Positions 1-5,095 of a stretch of DNA of 5,302 nucleotides are shown piece after piece. Under the pieces are notes generated by a model. The model was given only the letters and a program-made list of their open reading frames with translations, was not told the origin of the DNA and did no database searches. The stretch is from Bacteroidales bacterium (lineage in GTDB: Bacteria > Bacteroidota > Bacteroidia > Bacteroidales > B18-G4): NCBI GenBank assembly GCA_023145125.1, contig JAGLEK010000126.1, positions 1-5,302 of the forward strand. The letters are read 5' to 3'. Position 1 is the stretch's first letter. Each line of letters starts with the position of its first letter. The position numbers and the translations under genes are program-made.

Positions 1-371
1 TGCCATTTTCCCACCATGGCGGTCTGATAGCCCGCTTCCCGAAGGATCTTTGGAAGTGTTTGCTGGCTTCCGTCAAATGATAAGGAGTTGTCAATAACAC
101 CATTCATATGACTGTACTTCCCGGTAAGGATTACAGCCCTGCTGGGCGAACAGATTGCATTTGTACAATAACAGTTGTCGAACCTGATCCCGTTTTCTGC
201 CAGCCGGTCAATGTTGGGAGTATGTATCAGGCTTGTATCATAAGCACTGATGGCTTTTGATGCATGATCATCCGACATAATGAAAATAATGTTGGGCGGA
301 GCCTTCTTCTGCTGCGGACTGCATGCAATTAACAAGATTGCCACAAACAGTCCGGGAATGAAGTTTTTCAT
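1..371 (-). CDS. Lipoprotein sulfatase (family S1, formylglycine type), N-terminal part
   Basis: This is the first 123 codons of a sulfatase; the gene runs off the left edge of the window. It begins at the ATG whose complement is 369-371. Residues 1-17 form a lipoprotein signal peptide with lipobox L14-I15-A16-C17, so the enzyme is probably anchored in the cell envelope. Residues 27-35 (NIIFIMSDD) carry the N-terminal metal-binding Asp pair D34/D35. The active-site signature C74-S75-P76-S77-R78 followed by LTGKY is the CxPxR motif in which the Cys is oxidised to formylglycine by a sulfatase-maturating enzyme. The visible part ends in the conserved GKW. Such enzymes hydrolyse sulfate esters, in Bacteroidota usually on host or algal glycans. 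The SDDHA...TPNIDRLAENG pattern resembles N-acetylglucosamine-6-sulfatase-like members, but the substrate cannot be settled from the N-terminus. After Cys17 comes SPQQKK, without the acidic residues typical of surface-export signals, so a periplasmic location is somewhat favoured (inference). It lies 16 bp downstream of ruvC and may be cotranscribed with it. Confidence 0.93.
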   Translation of the reverse strand, partial: MKNFIPGLFVAILLIACSPQQKKAPPNIIFIMSDDHASKAISAYDTSLIHTPNIDRLAENGIRFDNCYCTNAICSPSRAVILTGKYSHMNGVIDNSLSFDGSQQTLPKILREAGYQTAMVGKW

Positions 372-387
372 AATATGTGGATTGTGC

Positions 388-939
388 TTATTTGAGCTTA
401 TCAGGATTCTTTGAAATATAGCTTTTCCAGCTGCCGTATTGCTCCCCGTCAACACCCGGATTACGCTGAAAATAATGACAGACTGCCACAGCAAGCCCAT
501 CGGTGGCATCCATATATTGGGGAGGATCCTGGATCGAAAGCAAGGTTGTCAGCATAGCGGCAACCTGTTCTTTTGAAGCATTTCCGTTCCCGGTTATCGA
601 TTGCTTTATTTTTCGGGGTGAATATTCAAAGATGGGAACATCAAGGTTCAGGGCTGCAGCCATGGCAACCCCCTGGGCCCTGCCAAGCTTGAGCATCGAC
701 TGAACATTTTTGCCGAAAAAAGGAGCTTCGATAGCAAGTTCATCCGGCTTGTATTCTGAAATAATAGCGCTTACACGCTCAAAGATCTTTTTTAGTTTTA
801 AGCCATGATCAGGTAGCTTTCCAAGCTTAATAACCCCCATGGCAATCAATTCGATTTTACTACCTTTATGGTGTATTAGCCCATACCCCATGATGTTGGT
901 GCCCGGATCAATCCCTAATATGATGCGATCATTTTTCAA
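388..939 (-). CDS. ruvC: Crossover junction endodeoxyribonuclease RuvC
   Basis: RuvC is the Holliday-junction resolvase that, with RuvAB, cuts four-way junctions during homologous recombination and repair in the cytoplasm. From the chosen start the protein is 183 aa, normal for the family. All four catalytic acids are visible: D11 in LGIDPGT, E71 in AIEAPFF, and D144 and D147 in MDATDGLA, matching E. coli D7, E66, D138 and D141. The DNA-binding block KNVQSMLKLGRAQGVAMAAA (77-96) and the ITGNGNASKEQV segment are intact. No ATG or GTG lies in frame near the expected N-terminus. The only usual start codon there is TTG at 937-939 (complement), giving MKNDRIILGIDPG. The frame stays open for 86 codons further upstream, but that stretch is antisense to the divergent membrane-protein gene and unlike RuvC, so I excluded it. 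The start is less certain than the identity. The sulfatase gene follows 16 bp downstream on the same strand. Confidence 0.93.
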   Translation of the reverse strand: MKNDRIILGIDPGTNIMGYGLIHHKGSKIELIAMGVIKLGKLPDHGLKLKKIFERVSAIISEYKPDELAIEAPFFGKNVQSMLKLGRAQGVAMAAALNLDVPIFEYSPRKIKQSITGNGNASKEQVAAMLTTLLSIQDPPQYMDATDGLAVAVCHYFQRNPGVDGEQYGSWKSYISKNPDKLK

Positions 940-963
940 AGCTTTATTGCTTAAGTAAACCTG

Positions 964-2007
964 ATGAAAACAAAAGTACGTAAAACATACAATTTTCTGA
1001 TCAGCTTGCTGATCATCTTTGCTACTTACGGTTTCATCTATCAACAGCTGTTCCATGAGCGGGACATTAAAGCTGTTTACCAGGCATTTCTCGACAGTTT
1101 CAACAATATGTGGTTCATCAATCTGATCATCCTGGTTTTCATTCTCATGATCCTGAACTGGGGAACCGAGGCCTTCAAGTGGAAGTTGCTGATACATAAA
1201 ATTGAAAAGATCAGCTGGGTCAAATCACTGGAAGCCGTATTTAGCGGTGTGGCTGTCAGCTCATTTACACCAAACAGGGTCGGAGACTATTTCGGCAGGG
1301 TTTTTATCCTGGAAAAAGCAAATCGCATAGAAGGAGTGTTTATTACCATACTGGGAAGCATGAGCCAGCTGCTGGTAACATTCCTGGCAGGAACTTCCTG
1401 TATCTTTTTCCTTTTCCTGGGACACCACGAAACTTTGCTCACCTACTTTAATATACCGGCTCATCTATACACCTATTTTTTGTGGGGAGGAGGTGTCCTG
1501 ATATTGGGCCTTGATACTCTTTTCGTACTCTTGTTTCTGAATATTTCTCTGCTTAGTTCTTTAGCAGGGAAGTTTAAGGGAAAGGTCCTTGAAAAAATAA
1601 CTTCCTATATCCTCGTTCTCTCCGCCTATACTGTGAGAGAGCTCATCGGAATCATTTTGCTTAGTGCGTTTCGCTTCATTGTTTTCTCTGTGCAGCTGTT
1701 TATATTGCTGAGGATCTTTTCTGTTGAATTGCCTTTCTTCCCGGGCATGGTCATCATCGGAGTGATCTTCTTTGCCATCACCATGATTCCCACAGTGGCT
1801 ATTGCAGAACTGGGCATCAGGGGGTCCGTGTCACTGTTCATAATCGGCATTTACCTTGGGAATCCTTTCGACATGCCGCCCGGTATTGCCCTGGGCATAG
1901 TAGCAGCCTCCACAAGCCTGTGGATCATCAACCTTGCGATCCCGGCCCTTATCGGTGCAATATTTGTCTTTAATCTTAAATTTTTCAGGAGGTCGGTCCA
2001 TGGGTAG
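964..2007 (+). CDS. Polytopic membrane protein, LPG-synthase-TM/UPF0104 (flippase-like) family
   Basis: This is a 347-aa integral membrane protein resembling the family of transmembrane domains found in MprF and AglD/YbhN-like proteins. Hydrophobic segments lie at about residues 11-28, 50-68, 124-153, 171-194, 225-250, 258-280 and 306-336, with shorter ones near 90-100 and 287-299. Family-like landmarks are SFTPNRVGDYFGR (100-112), where the family often has a P-G-R-x-G-E-type loop, and the AELGIRGS turn (281-288) before a late helix. In MprF the equivalent domain flips lipids, but the cytosolic aminoacyl-transfer domain of MprF is absent here, so this is not a lysyl-phosphatidylglycerol synthase. 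The ATG at 964 is chosen because an in-frame stop lies at 952-954 and the basic MKTKVRK start leads directly into the first helix. Its last 8 bp overlap the glycosyltransferase start, implying a coupled operon. A role in transport or presentation of a glycosylated lipid or polymer is inferred from that partner. It starts 24 bp from the divergent ruvC start. Confidence 0.82.
   Translation: MKTKVRKTYNFLISLLIIFATYGFIYQQLFHERDIKAVYQAFLDSFNNMWFINLIILVFILMILNWGTEAFKWKLLIHKIEKISWVKSLEAVFSGVAVSSFTPNRVGDYFGRVFILEKANRIEGVFITILGSMSQLLVTFLAGTSCIFFLFLGHHETLLTYFNIPAHLYTYFLWGGGVLILGLDTLFVLLFLNISLLSSLAGKFKGKVLEKITSYILVLSAYTVRELIGIILLSAFRFIVFSVQLFILLRIFSVELPFFPGMVIIGVIFFAITMIPTVAIAELGIRGSVSLFIIGIYLGNPFDMPPGIALGIVAASTSLWIINLAIPALIGAIFVFNLKFFRRSVHG
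971..978 (-). promoter_or_regulatory. Possible -7 element for ruvC (TACTTTTG)
   Basis: On the minus strand this reads TACTTTTG, a match to the Bacteroidota -7 consensus TAnnTTTG. A transcript from it would begin near 963-967, about 25 nt before the proposed TTG start of ruvC. That fits the chosen start. No TTTG is found 19-21 nt further upstream, so the -33 half is missing. A perfect dyad (998-1015) covers that position instead. The site lies inside the first codons of the divergent membrane-protein gene. An 8-bp degenerate match can occur by chance. Confidence 0.35.
998..1015. repeat. Perfect inverted repeat TGATCAGC-TT-GCTGATCA
   Basis: Two exact 8-bp arms (998-1005 and 1008-1015) are separated by TT. 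The dyad lies within codons 12-18 of the membrane-protein gene, which encode Leu-Ile-Ser-Leu-Leu-Ile. It is 19 bp beyond the possible ruvC -7 element, about where the -33 element would be. It could be an operator for ruvC. It could equally be a by-product of repeated ctg-atc (Leu-Ile) codons in a hydrophobic helix. The symmetry is seen directly; the function is only a suggestion. Confidence 0.4.
1987..1993 (+). promoter_or_regulatory. Shine-Dalgarno AGGAGGT for the glycosyltransferase
   Basis: AGGAGGT, a full-length complement of the 16S rRNA 3' end, lies 6 nt before the ATG at 2000. It is embedded in the Arg-Arg-Ser codons at the end of the upstream membrane-protein gene. It decides the glycosyltransferase start at 2000 over an in-frame upstream ATG at 1934. 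Such a strong site stands out because the other starts in this window have A-rich leaders and no recognisable Shine-Dalgarno, as is usual in this phylum. Confidence 0.7.
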
Positions 2008-3127
2008 TGCCGAGTACACCATTCTTATAGCCTCCATTATCACCGGAACAGCGTATGCCATCCTCATAGCCATTTTCACCGTGGGTTGGTTCAAATTAAA
2101 AAAGGCAGGCTCCGGGGAAATCTCATCAGCAAATATCAGCATTGTGGTGCCTGTAAGAAATGAGCAGGATAATATTGAAAGACTGATCCACCGTCTCCGG
2201 GAGCAAGATTTTCCACCGGAACAATTCGAGTTGATTATTGTAAATGATCATTCTGTCGATAATACCCTGGCTGTATTAAAAAAATATGAGAATCAAAGAG
2301 AGGTGATCATCGTAGACCTCAAAAAGGGGGAAATGGGCAAAAAGCAAGCCATTGATCATGGAGTCGGGCTGGCTTGCGGCCCGCTTATCATCACCCTCGA
2401 TGCTGATTGCCTTCCTGACATAAACTGGCTTAAAACATTCAGCAGCCATTACAAGGAAAAGGGATATAAGATGATCGCAGGCCCTGTGGCCATTGATAAA
2501 CCTTCCGGCTTTCTGGCCTCTTTTCAGGCCCTTGAACTTCTTAGCCTGGTAGCCACCGGAGCGGGAGCCATTGGTATCGGAAAACCCATCATGTGCAATG
2601 GGGCCAACCTCAGCTATGAAAAGGATGCGTATCGTGAAGTTGAAGGTTTCAGGGGAAATGATCACCTCGCCGGAGGAGATGACATATTCATGATGGAAAA
2701 GATAAATAAGATTTATCCTGCCGGATCAATAGGATTTATTTCCGACCCGGATGCTATTGTTTATACCGCTGCTGCAGGGAATATTATGGAGTTTATAAAT
2801 CAAAGATTCCGATGGGTTGCCAAAAGCCCTTCATACCGAAACCCCTTTTTGATCACCTCAGCCCTCGTGGTTCTGCTGTTTAACATCTGTCTGCTGGTAT
2901 CACTTTCTTATGCAGTATTCTCAGAAACTGTGGCGATAATTTTCGGTGGTATTTTCTTGCTCAAGGCCATTGTTGATTTTCCGATACTCTGGAGTATAAG
3001 TGGCTTTGCGGGCCAAAGGTATCTTATGGTATGGTATATTCCCTTTCAGTTATTATACTTCATCTTCATCAGCATTACGGGAATTTTGGGAAACCTGCTG
3101 TCTTTCTCATGGAAAGGCAGAAAATAA
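2000..3127 (+). CDS. Membrane-anchored glycosyltransferase family 2
   Basis: A 375-aa inner-membrane glycosyltransferase with its catalytic domain facing the cytoplasm. An N-terminal helix spans about residues 7-31. The GT-A domain starts at ISIVVPVRNEQDN (46-58), with the sugar-nucleotide-binding Asp at D83 in IIVNDHS. The metal-binding DxD is D134-A135-D136 (TLDADC). The likely catalytic acid lies in GGDD (225-228). A Q-R-F-R-W motif follows at 268-272. Three hydrophobic C-terminal stretches lie at about 283-305, 310-330 and 342-367. The D, DxD, D, QxxRW set is known from processive polysaccharide synthases and from ceramide or carotenoid glucosyltransferase-like GT2 proteins. The compact size favours single-sugar transfer to a lipid over polymer synthesis (inference). 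The start at 2000 is supported by AGGAGGT and an 8-bp overlap with the flippase-like gene. The longer frame from 1934 only adds residues antiphase to that gene. Donor and acceptor are unknown. The gene ends 4 bp from the convergent ispD stop. Confidence 0.88.
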   Translation: MGSAEYTILIASIITGTAYAILIAIFTVGWFKLKKAGSGEISSANISIVVPVRNEQDNIERLIHRLREQDFPPEQFELIIVNDHSVDNTLAVLKKYENQREVIIVDLKKGEMGKKQAIDHGVGLACGPLIITLDADCLPDINWLKTFSSHYKEKGYKMIAGPVAIDKPSGFLASFQALELLSLVATGAGAIGIGKPIMCNGANLSYEKDAYREVEGFRGNDHLAGGDDIFMMEKINKIYPAGSIGFISDPDAIVYTAAAGNIMEFINQRFRWVAKSPSYRNPFLITSALVVLLFNICLLVSLSYAVFSETVAIIFGGIFLLKAIVDFPILWSISGFAGQRYLMVWYIPFQLLYFIFISITGILGNLLSFSWKGRK

Positions 3128-3131
3128 GACC

Positions 3132-3800
3132 TCATTCTTTAAGAAATGCCACAGCGGTCATCATATCATCCGGAGTGGTGATCTTAATATTTCTCTTCTC
3201 CCCATCCAGTAAATATATTTTCGACCCAAAGGATTCAAGTACGCTGGCATCATCCGTGAACGAATCCCTGTAAGCCTGCTGATATGCCTTTTTGATCAGG
3301 CTTACTTCAAATACCTGTGGAGTTTGTACAATCCTGAACTTGTCCCTGTCAACCGGCCTGGACTCTTCGCCACTAATTTCCCTGACAGAGTCAGCCAGGG
3401 GTAATGCCGGAACCGCATTCCCTTTCCGGGATGCAAGATCGAAACATTCTTTGATCAGTGAAGTTGATACCAACGGGCGCACGGCATCGTGAATGGCAAC
3501 AAGCCCATCCTCGTTAATCATCTCCAGACCATTTTTTACGGAGTCAAAACGAGTTTCACCTCCGTGGCAAACCTGATATTCAATATCAAGGGGATACTGC
3601 TCCGTGATCCGACTCCATTCATCCATACCATCATCCGGCAGGACCAGAATAAAACTGATGTTTTTAGAATAATCGAAAAATGTTTTGATCGTATGCAGGA
3701 TCACCGGCAAGCCATCCAATTCCATGAATTGTTTGGGAATGCCGGAACCCATCCGCTTCCCTTTACCCCCTGCAGTAATGATCACATGTTTATTAAGCAT
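3132..3800 (-). CDS. ispD: 2-C-methyl-D-erythritol 4-phosphate cytidylyltransferase IspD
   Basis: IspD catalyses the third step of the MEP isoprenoid pathway: CTP plus MEP gives CDP-methylerythritol and pyrophosphate, in the cytoplasm. The protein is 222 aa, close to the family norm. The nucleotide-binding loop ITAGGKGKRMGSGIPKQF (8-25) contains R16 and K23, equivalent to E. coli R20 and K27. Also present are VLPDD (53-57), GGETRFDSVKNGL (80-92), AIHDAVRPL (102-110) with D105 and R108, PLADSVRE (134-141), QTPQVF (159-164), FTDDASVLE (181-189) and NIKITTPDD (204-212), with K206 matching the E. coli Lys213 position. The start at 3800 (MLNKHVIITAGG) is preferred over 3845: the extra 15 residues would be translated from an 8-bp tandem repeat and are not part of the fold. 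An A-rich stretch precedes the ATG. It lies 100 bp downstream of queA with a possible promoter of its own. It is a single-domain enzyme, not an IspDF fusion. Confidence 0.96.
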   Translation of the reverse strand: MLNKHVIITAGGKGKRMGSGIPKQFMELDGLPVILHTIKTFFDYSKNISFILVLPDDGMDEWSRITEQYPLDIEYQVCHGGETRFDSVKNGLEMINEDGLVAIHDAVRPLVSTSLIKECFDLASRKGNAVPALPLADSVREISGEESRPVDRDKFRIVQTPQVFEVSLIKKAYQQAYRDSFTDDASVLESFGSKIYLLDGEKRNIKITTPDDMMTAVAFLKE

Positions 3801-3824
3801 ACTTATTATTAGAAAAAACCAATA

Positions 3825-3848
3825 GCCATTTAACCATTTAGCCATTTA
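3825..3848. repeat. Three tandem copies of an 8-bp unit in the ispD leader
   Basis: On the plus strand the copies are GCCATTTA (3825-3832), ACCATTTA (3833-3840) and GCCATTTA (3841-3848). Only the first base of the middle copy differs. The array lies 25-48 bp upstream of the ispD ATG, between it and the possible -7 element at 3857-3864, so it would fall in the 5' part of the ispD leader. Short perfect arrays like this can gain or lose units by slippage. Three copies is few, and no function is known to me. Confidence 0.75.
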
Positions 3849-3856
3849 TTCACTAA

Positions 3857-3864
3857 CAAAGATA
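3857..3864 (-). promoter_or_regulatory. Possible -7 element for ispD (TATCTTTG)
   Basis: The minus strand reads TATCTTTG, an exact match to the Bacteroidota TAnnTTTG -7 consensus. Extended by two bases it is TGTATCTTTG, identical over 10 bp to the queA promoter element at 4989-4998. Transcription would start near 3850 and give a leader of about 50 nt containing the tandem repeat. No TTTG lies 19-21 nt upstream, so the -33 part is weak or absent. ispD may then depend partly on readthrough from queA. Confidence 0.5.
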
Positions 3865-3900
3865 CAAGAAAGTTAATGGTAATGAATCGGGTATATCTGA

Positions 3901-4950
3901 TCAAATAACCAGCATAGCATCGCCATAGGTGAAGAATTTATACTTCTTCTCTATAGCCTCTTTATATGCTTCCAGCAGGAAATCGTAGCCCGCATAAGCA
4001 GCTACCATCATCATCATTGGGGATTGCGGAAGATGCAGGTTTGTGATCATTGCATCTGCAACATGAAATTGATAGGGCGGAAAAATGAACTTGTTTGTCC
4101 AGCCGTTGAATGGTTTTACCTTCCCTGTGATCGACACTGTTGATTCCAAAGCTTTCATGGATGTGGTTCCAACCGCACATATTTTATGTTTGCCTTCTTT
4201 CGCCTGGTTGACCAGCATGGAATTGTGCGCATCAATGATCACTTCTTCAGAATCCATTTTATGCTTGGTCAGGTCTTCAACCTCTATGGTCCTGAAGTTT
4301 CCAAGGCCTGCATGTAAAGTTATCTCTGCAAAGGAAATGCCTAATAGCTCTAGTCGCTTCATCAGCTCCCTGCTAAAGTGCAAACCTGCCGTAGGTGCTG
4401 CAACAGCTCCCTCATGCTTTGCATAGATGGTTTGATATCTGACTTCATCCTCAGGCTCCACCTCACGCATGTGGATTTTAGGGAGCGGTGTTTCACCAAG
4501 TTTATAAATGGTCTTCTTGAAATCCTCGTAAGGCCCGTCGAACAGAAATCGCAATGTCCTTCCACGCGATGTGGTATTGTCGATCACTTCAGCAACAAGT
4601 GCCTCATCCTCACCAAAATATAATTTATTCCCTATACGGATCTTCCTGGCAGGATCAACAAGAACATCCCAGAGTCTTGTTTCACGGTTCAATTCGCGAA
4701 GCAGGAATACTTCTATCTCGGCACCGGTCTTTTCTTTGGTACCATGAAGCCGTGCAGGAAACACCTTGGTATTGTTGATAACAAAGACATCACCATCATT
4801 AAAATAATCAAGTATATCAATAAAGGATTTATGCTCTATAGTCCTTTCCTTCCGGTTCAACACAATCATCTTTGCTTCATCCCTGTTATCAGGTGGGTGA
4901 TTGGCTATAAGTTCAGAAGGTAAATGAAATCTGAATTGCGATAATTTCAT
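3901..4950 (-). CDS. queA: S-adenosylmethionine:tRNA ribosyltransferase-isomerase QueA
   Basis: QueA transfers and isomerises the ribosyl group of S-adenosylmethionine onto 7-aminomethyl-7-deazaguanine at position 34 of tRNAs with GUN anticodons, making epoxyqueuosine. The protein is 349 aa, matching the family length. Motifs run in the expected order: FRFHLPSELIANHPPDNRDEA (6-26), GDVFVINNTKVFPARLHG (53-70), LGETPLPKIHMRE (151-163), GAVAAPTAGLHFS (181-193), TLHAGLGNFRTIEVED (211-226), AVGTTSMKALES (259-270), TNLHLPQSPMMMMV (303-316) and the terminal FFTYGDAML (339-347). The ATG at 4950 puts the N-terminal MKLSQFRFHLP exactly where the family begins. It is preceded by a complete promoter match about 40-70 bp upstream and a leader of about 33 nt, too short for a preQ1 riboswitch. 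truB lies 145 bp upstream on the same strand and ispD 100 bp downstream. The neighbouring truB is also a tRNA-modification gene. Nothing suggests a defective enzyme. Confidence 0.97.
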   Translation of the reverse strand: MKLSQFRFHLPSELIANHPPDNRDEAKMIVLNRKERTIEHKSFIDILDYFNDGDVFVINNTKVFPARLHGTKEKTGAEIEVFLLRELNRETRLWDVLVDPARKIRIGNKLYFGEDEALVAEVIDNTTSRGRTLRFLFDGPYEDFKKTIYKLGETPLPKIHMREVEPEDEVRYQTIYAKHEGAVAAPTAGLHFSRELMKRLELLGISFAEITLHAGLGNFRTIEVEDLTKHKMDSEEVIIDAHNSMLVNQAKEGKHKICAVGTTSMKALESTVSITGKVKPFNGWTNKFIFPPYQFHVADAMITNLHLPQSPMMMMVAAYAGYDFLLEAYKEAIEKKYKFFTYGDAMLVI

Positions 4951-4988
4951 TCTACGCTGTTTAATTTAGTCCTCAAGAAATGAATTTG

Positions 4989-5020
4989 CAAAGATACATC
5001 AAAATAGCCATTTTGTCAAA
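4989..5020 (-). promoter_or_regulatory. queA promoter: TTTG-N20-TATCTTTG (Bacteroidota type)
   Basis: On the minus strand TTTG (complement of CAAA at 5017-5020) is followed after exactly 20 nt by TATCTTTG (complement of 4989-4996). This fits the known Bacteroidota primary-sigma consensus TTTG-N19-21-TAnnTTTG without mismatch. Transcription is expected to start near 4983, giving a queA leader of roughly 33 nt. The 20-nt spacer holds a perfect dyad (5000-5015). This promoter means queA need not depend on truB transcription. Confidence 0.75.
5000..5015. repeat. Perfect inverted repeat CAAAAT-AGCC-ATTTTG in the queA promoter spacer
   Basis: Two exact 6-bp arms (5000-5005 and 5010-5015) flank AGCC. 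The dyad lies entirely between the -33 and -7 elements of the queA promoter, a position where a bound repressor would block polymerase. It also overlaps an 11-bp word shared with the ispD leader. The symmetry is seen; operator function is inferred and could be chance in AT-rich DNA. Confidence 0.4.
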
Positions 5021-5095
5021 CCTATCCCCTATAAATTAAGCACTTTCAAGACATTTGAGTAAATAACTACCTGAATAATAAAATCAAAAATGAGA

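Noticed and set aside
861..868. TACCTTTA as a -7 element for the plus-strand membrane gene
   Set aside because: The last base departs from TAnnTTTG, there is no TTTG at the right distance, and the leader would be about 90 nt.
940..1197. Upstream extension of ruvC by 86 codons to an ATG at 1197
   Set aside because: The added residues are antisense to the first 78 codons of the membrane-protein gene and do not resemble the RuvC N-terminus, which begins just before the LGIDPGT strand.
1934..1999. Glycosyltransferase start at 1934
   Set aside because: It would overlap the upstream gene by 74 bp and lacks a ribosome-binding site, while 2000 has AGGAGGT at ideal spacing.
964..2007. Full lysyl-phosphatidylglycerol synthase (MprF)
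   Set aside because: Only the membrane domain is present. The C-terminal aminoacyl-transfer domain of MprF is missing and the next gene is a GT2 transferase.
3135..3147. TTCTT-T-AAGAA palindrome near the convergent stops as a terminator
   Set aside because: The arms are 5 AT-rich pairs with a one-base loop, too weak and too tight to form a transcription terminator.
3031..3273. Plus-strand reading frames across the glycosyltransferase/ispD junction
   Set aside because: They are shadow frames of two well-supported genes and show no family motif or ribosome-binding site.
3801..3845. N-terminal extension of IspD from an ATG at 3845
   Set aside because: The 15 extra residues come from the tandem repeat and an AT-rich leader. 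IspD proteins begin a few residues before the AGG nucleotide-binding loop, as they do from 3800.
4951..5095. preQ1 riboswitch or intrinsic terminator between truB and queA
   Set aside because: The predicted queA leader is only about 33 nt, and no GC-rich hairpin followed by a T-run is visible on the minus strand.
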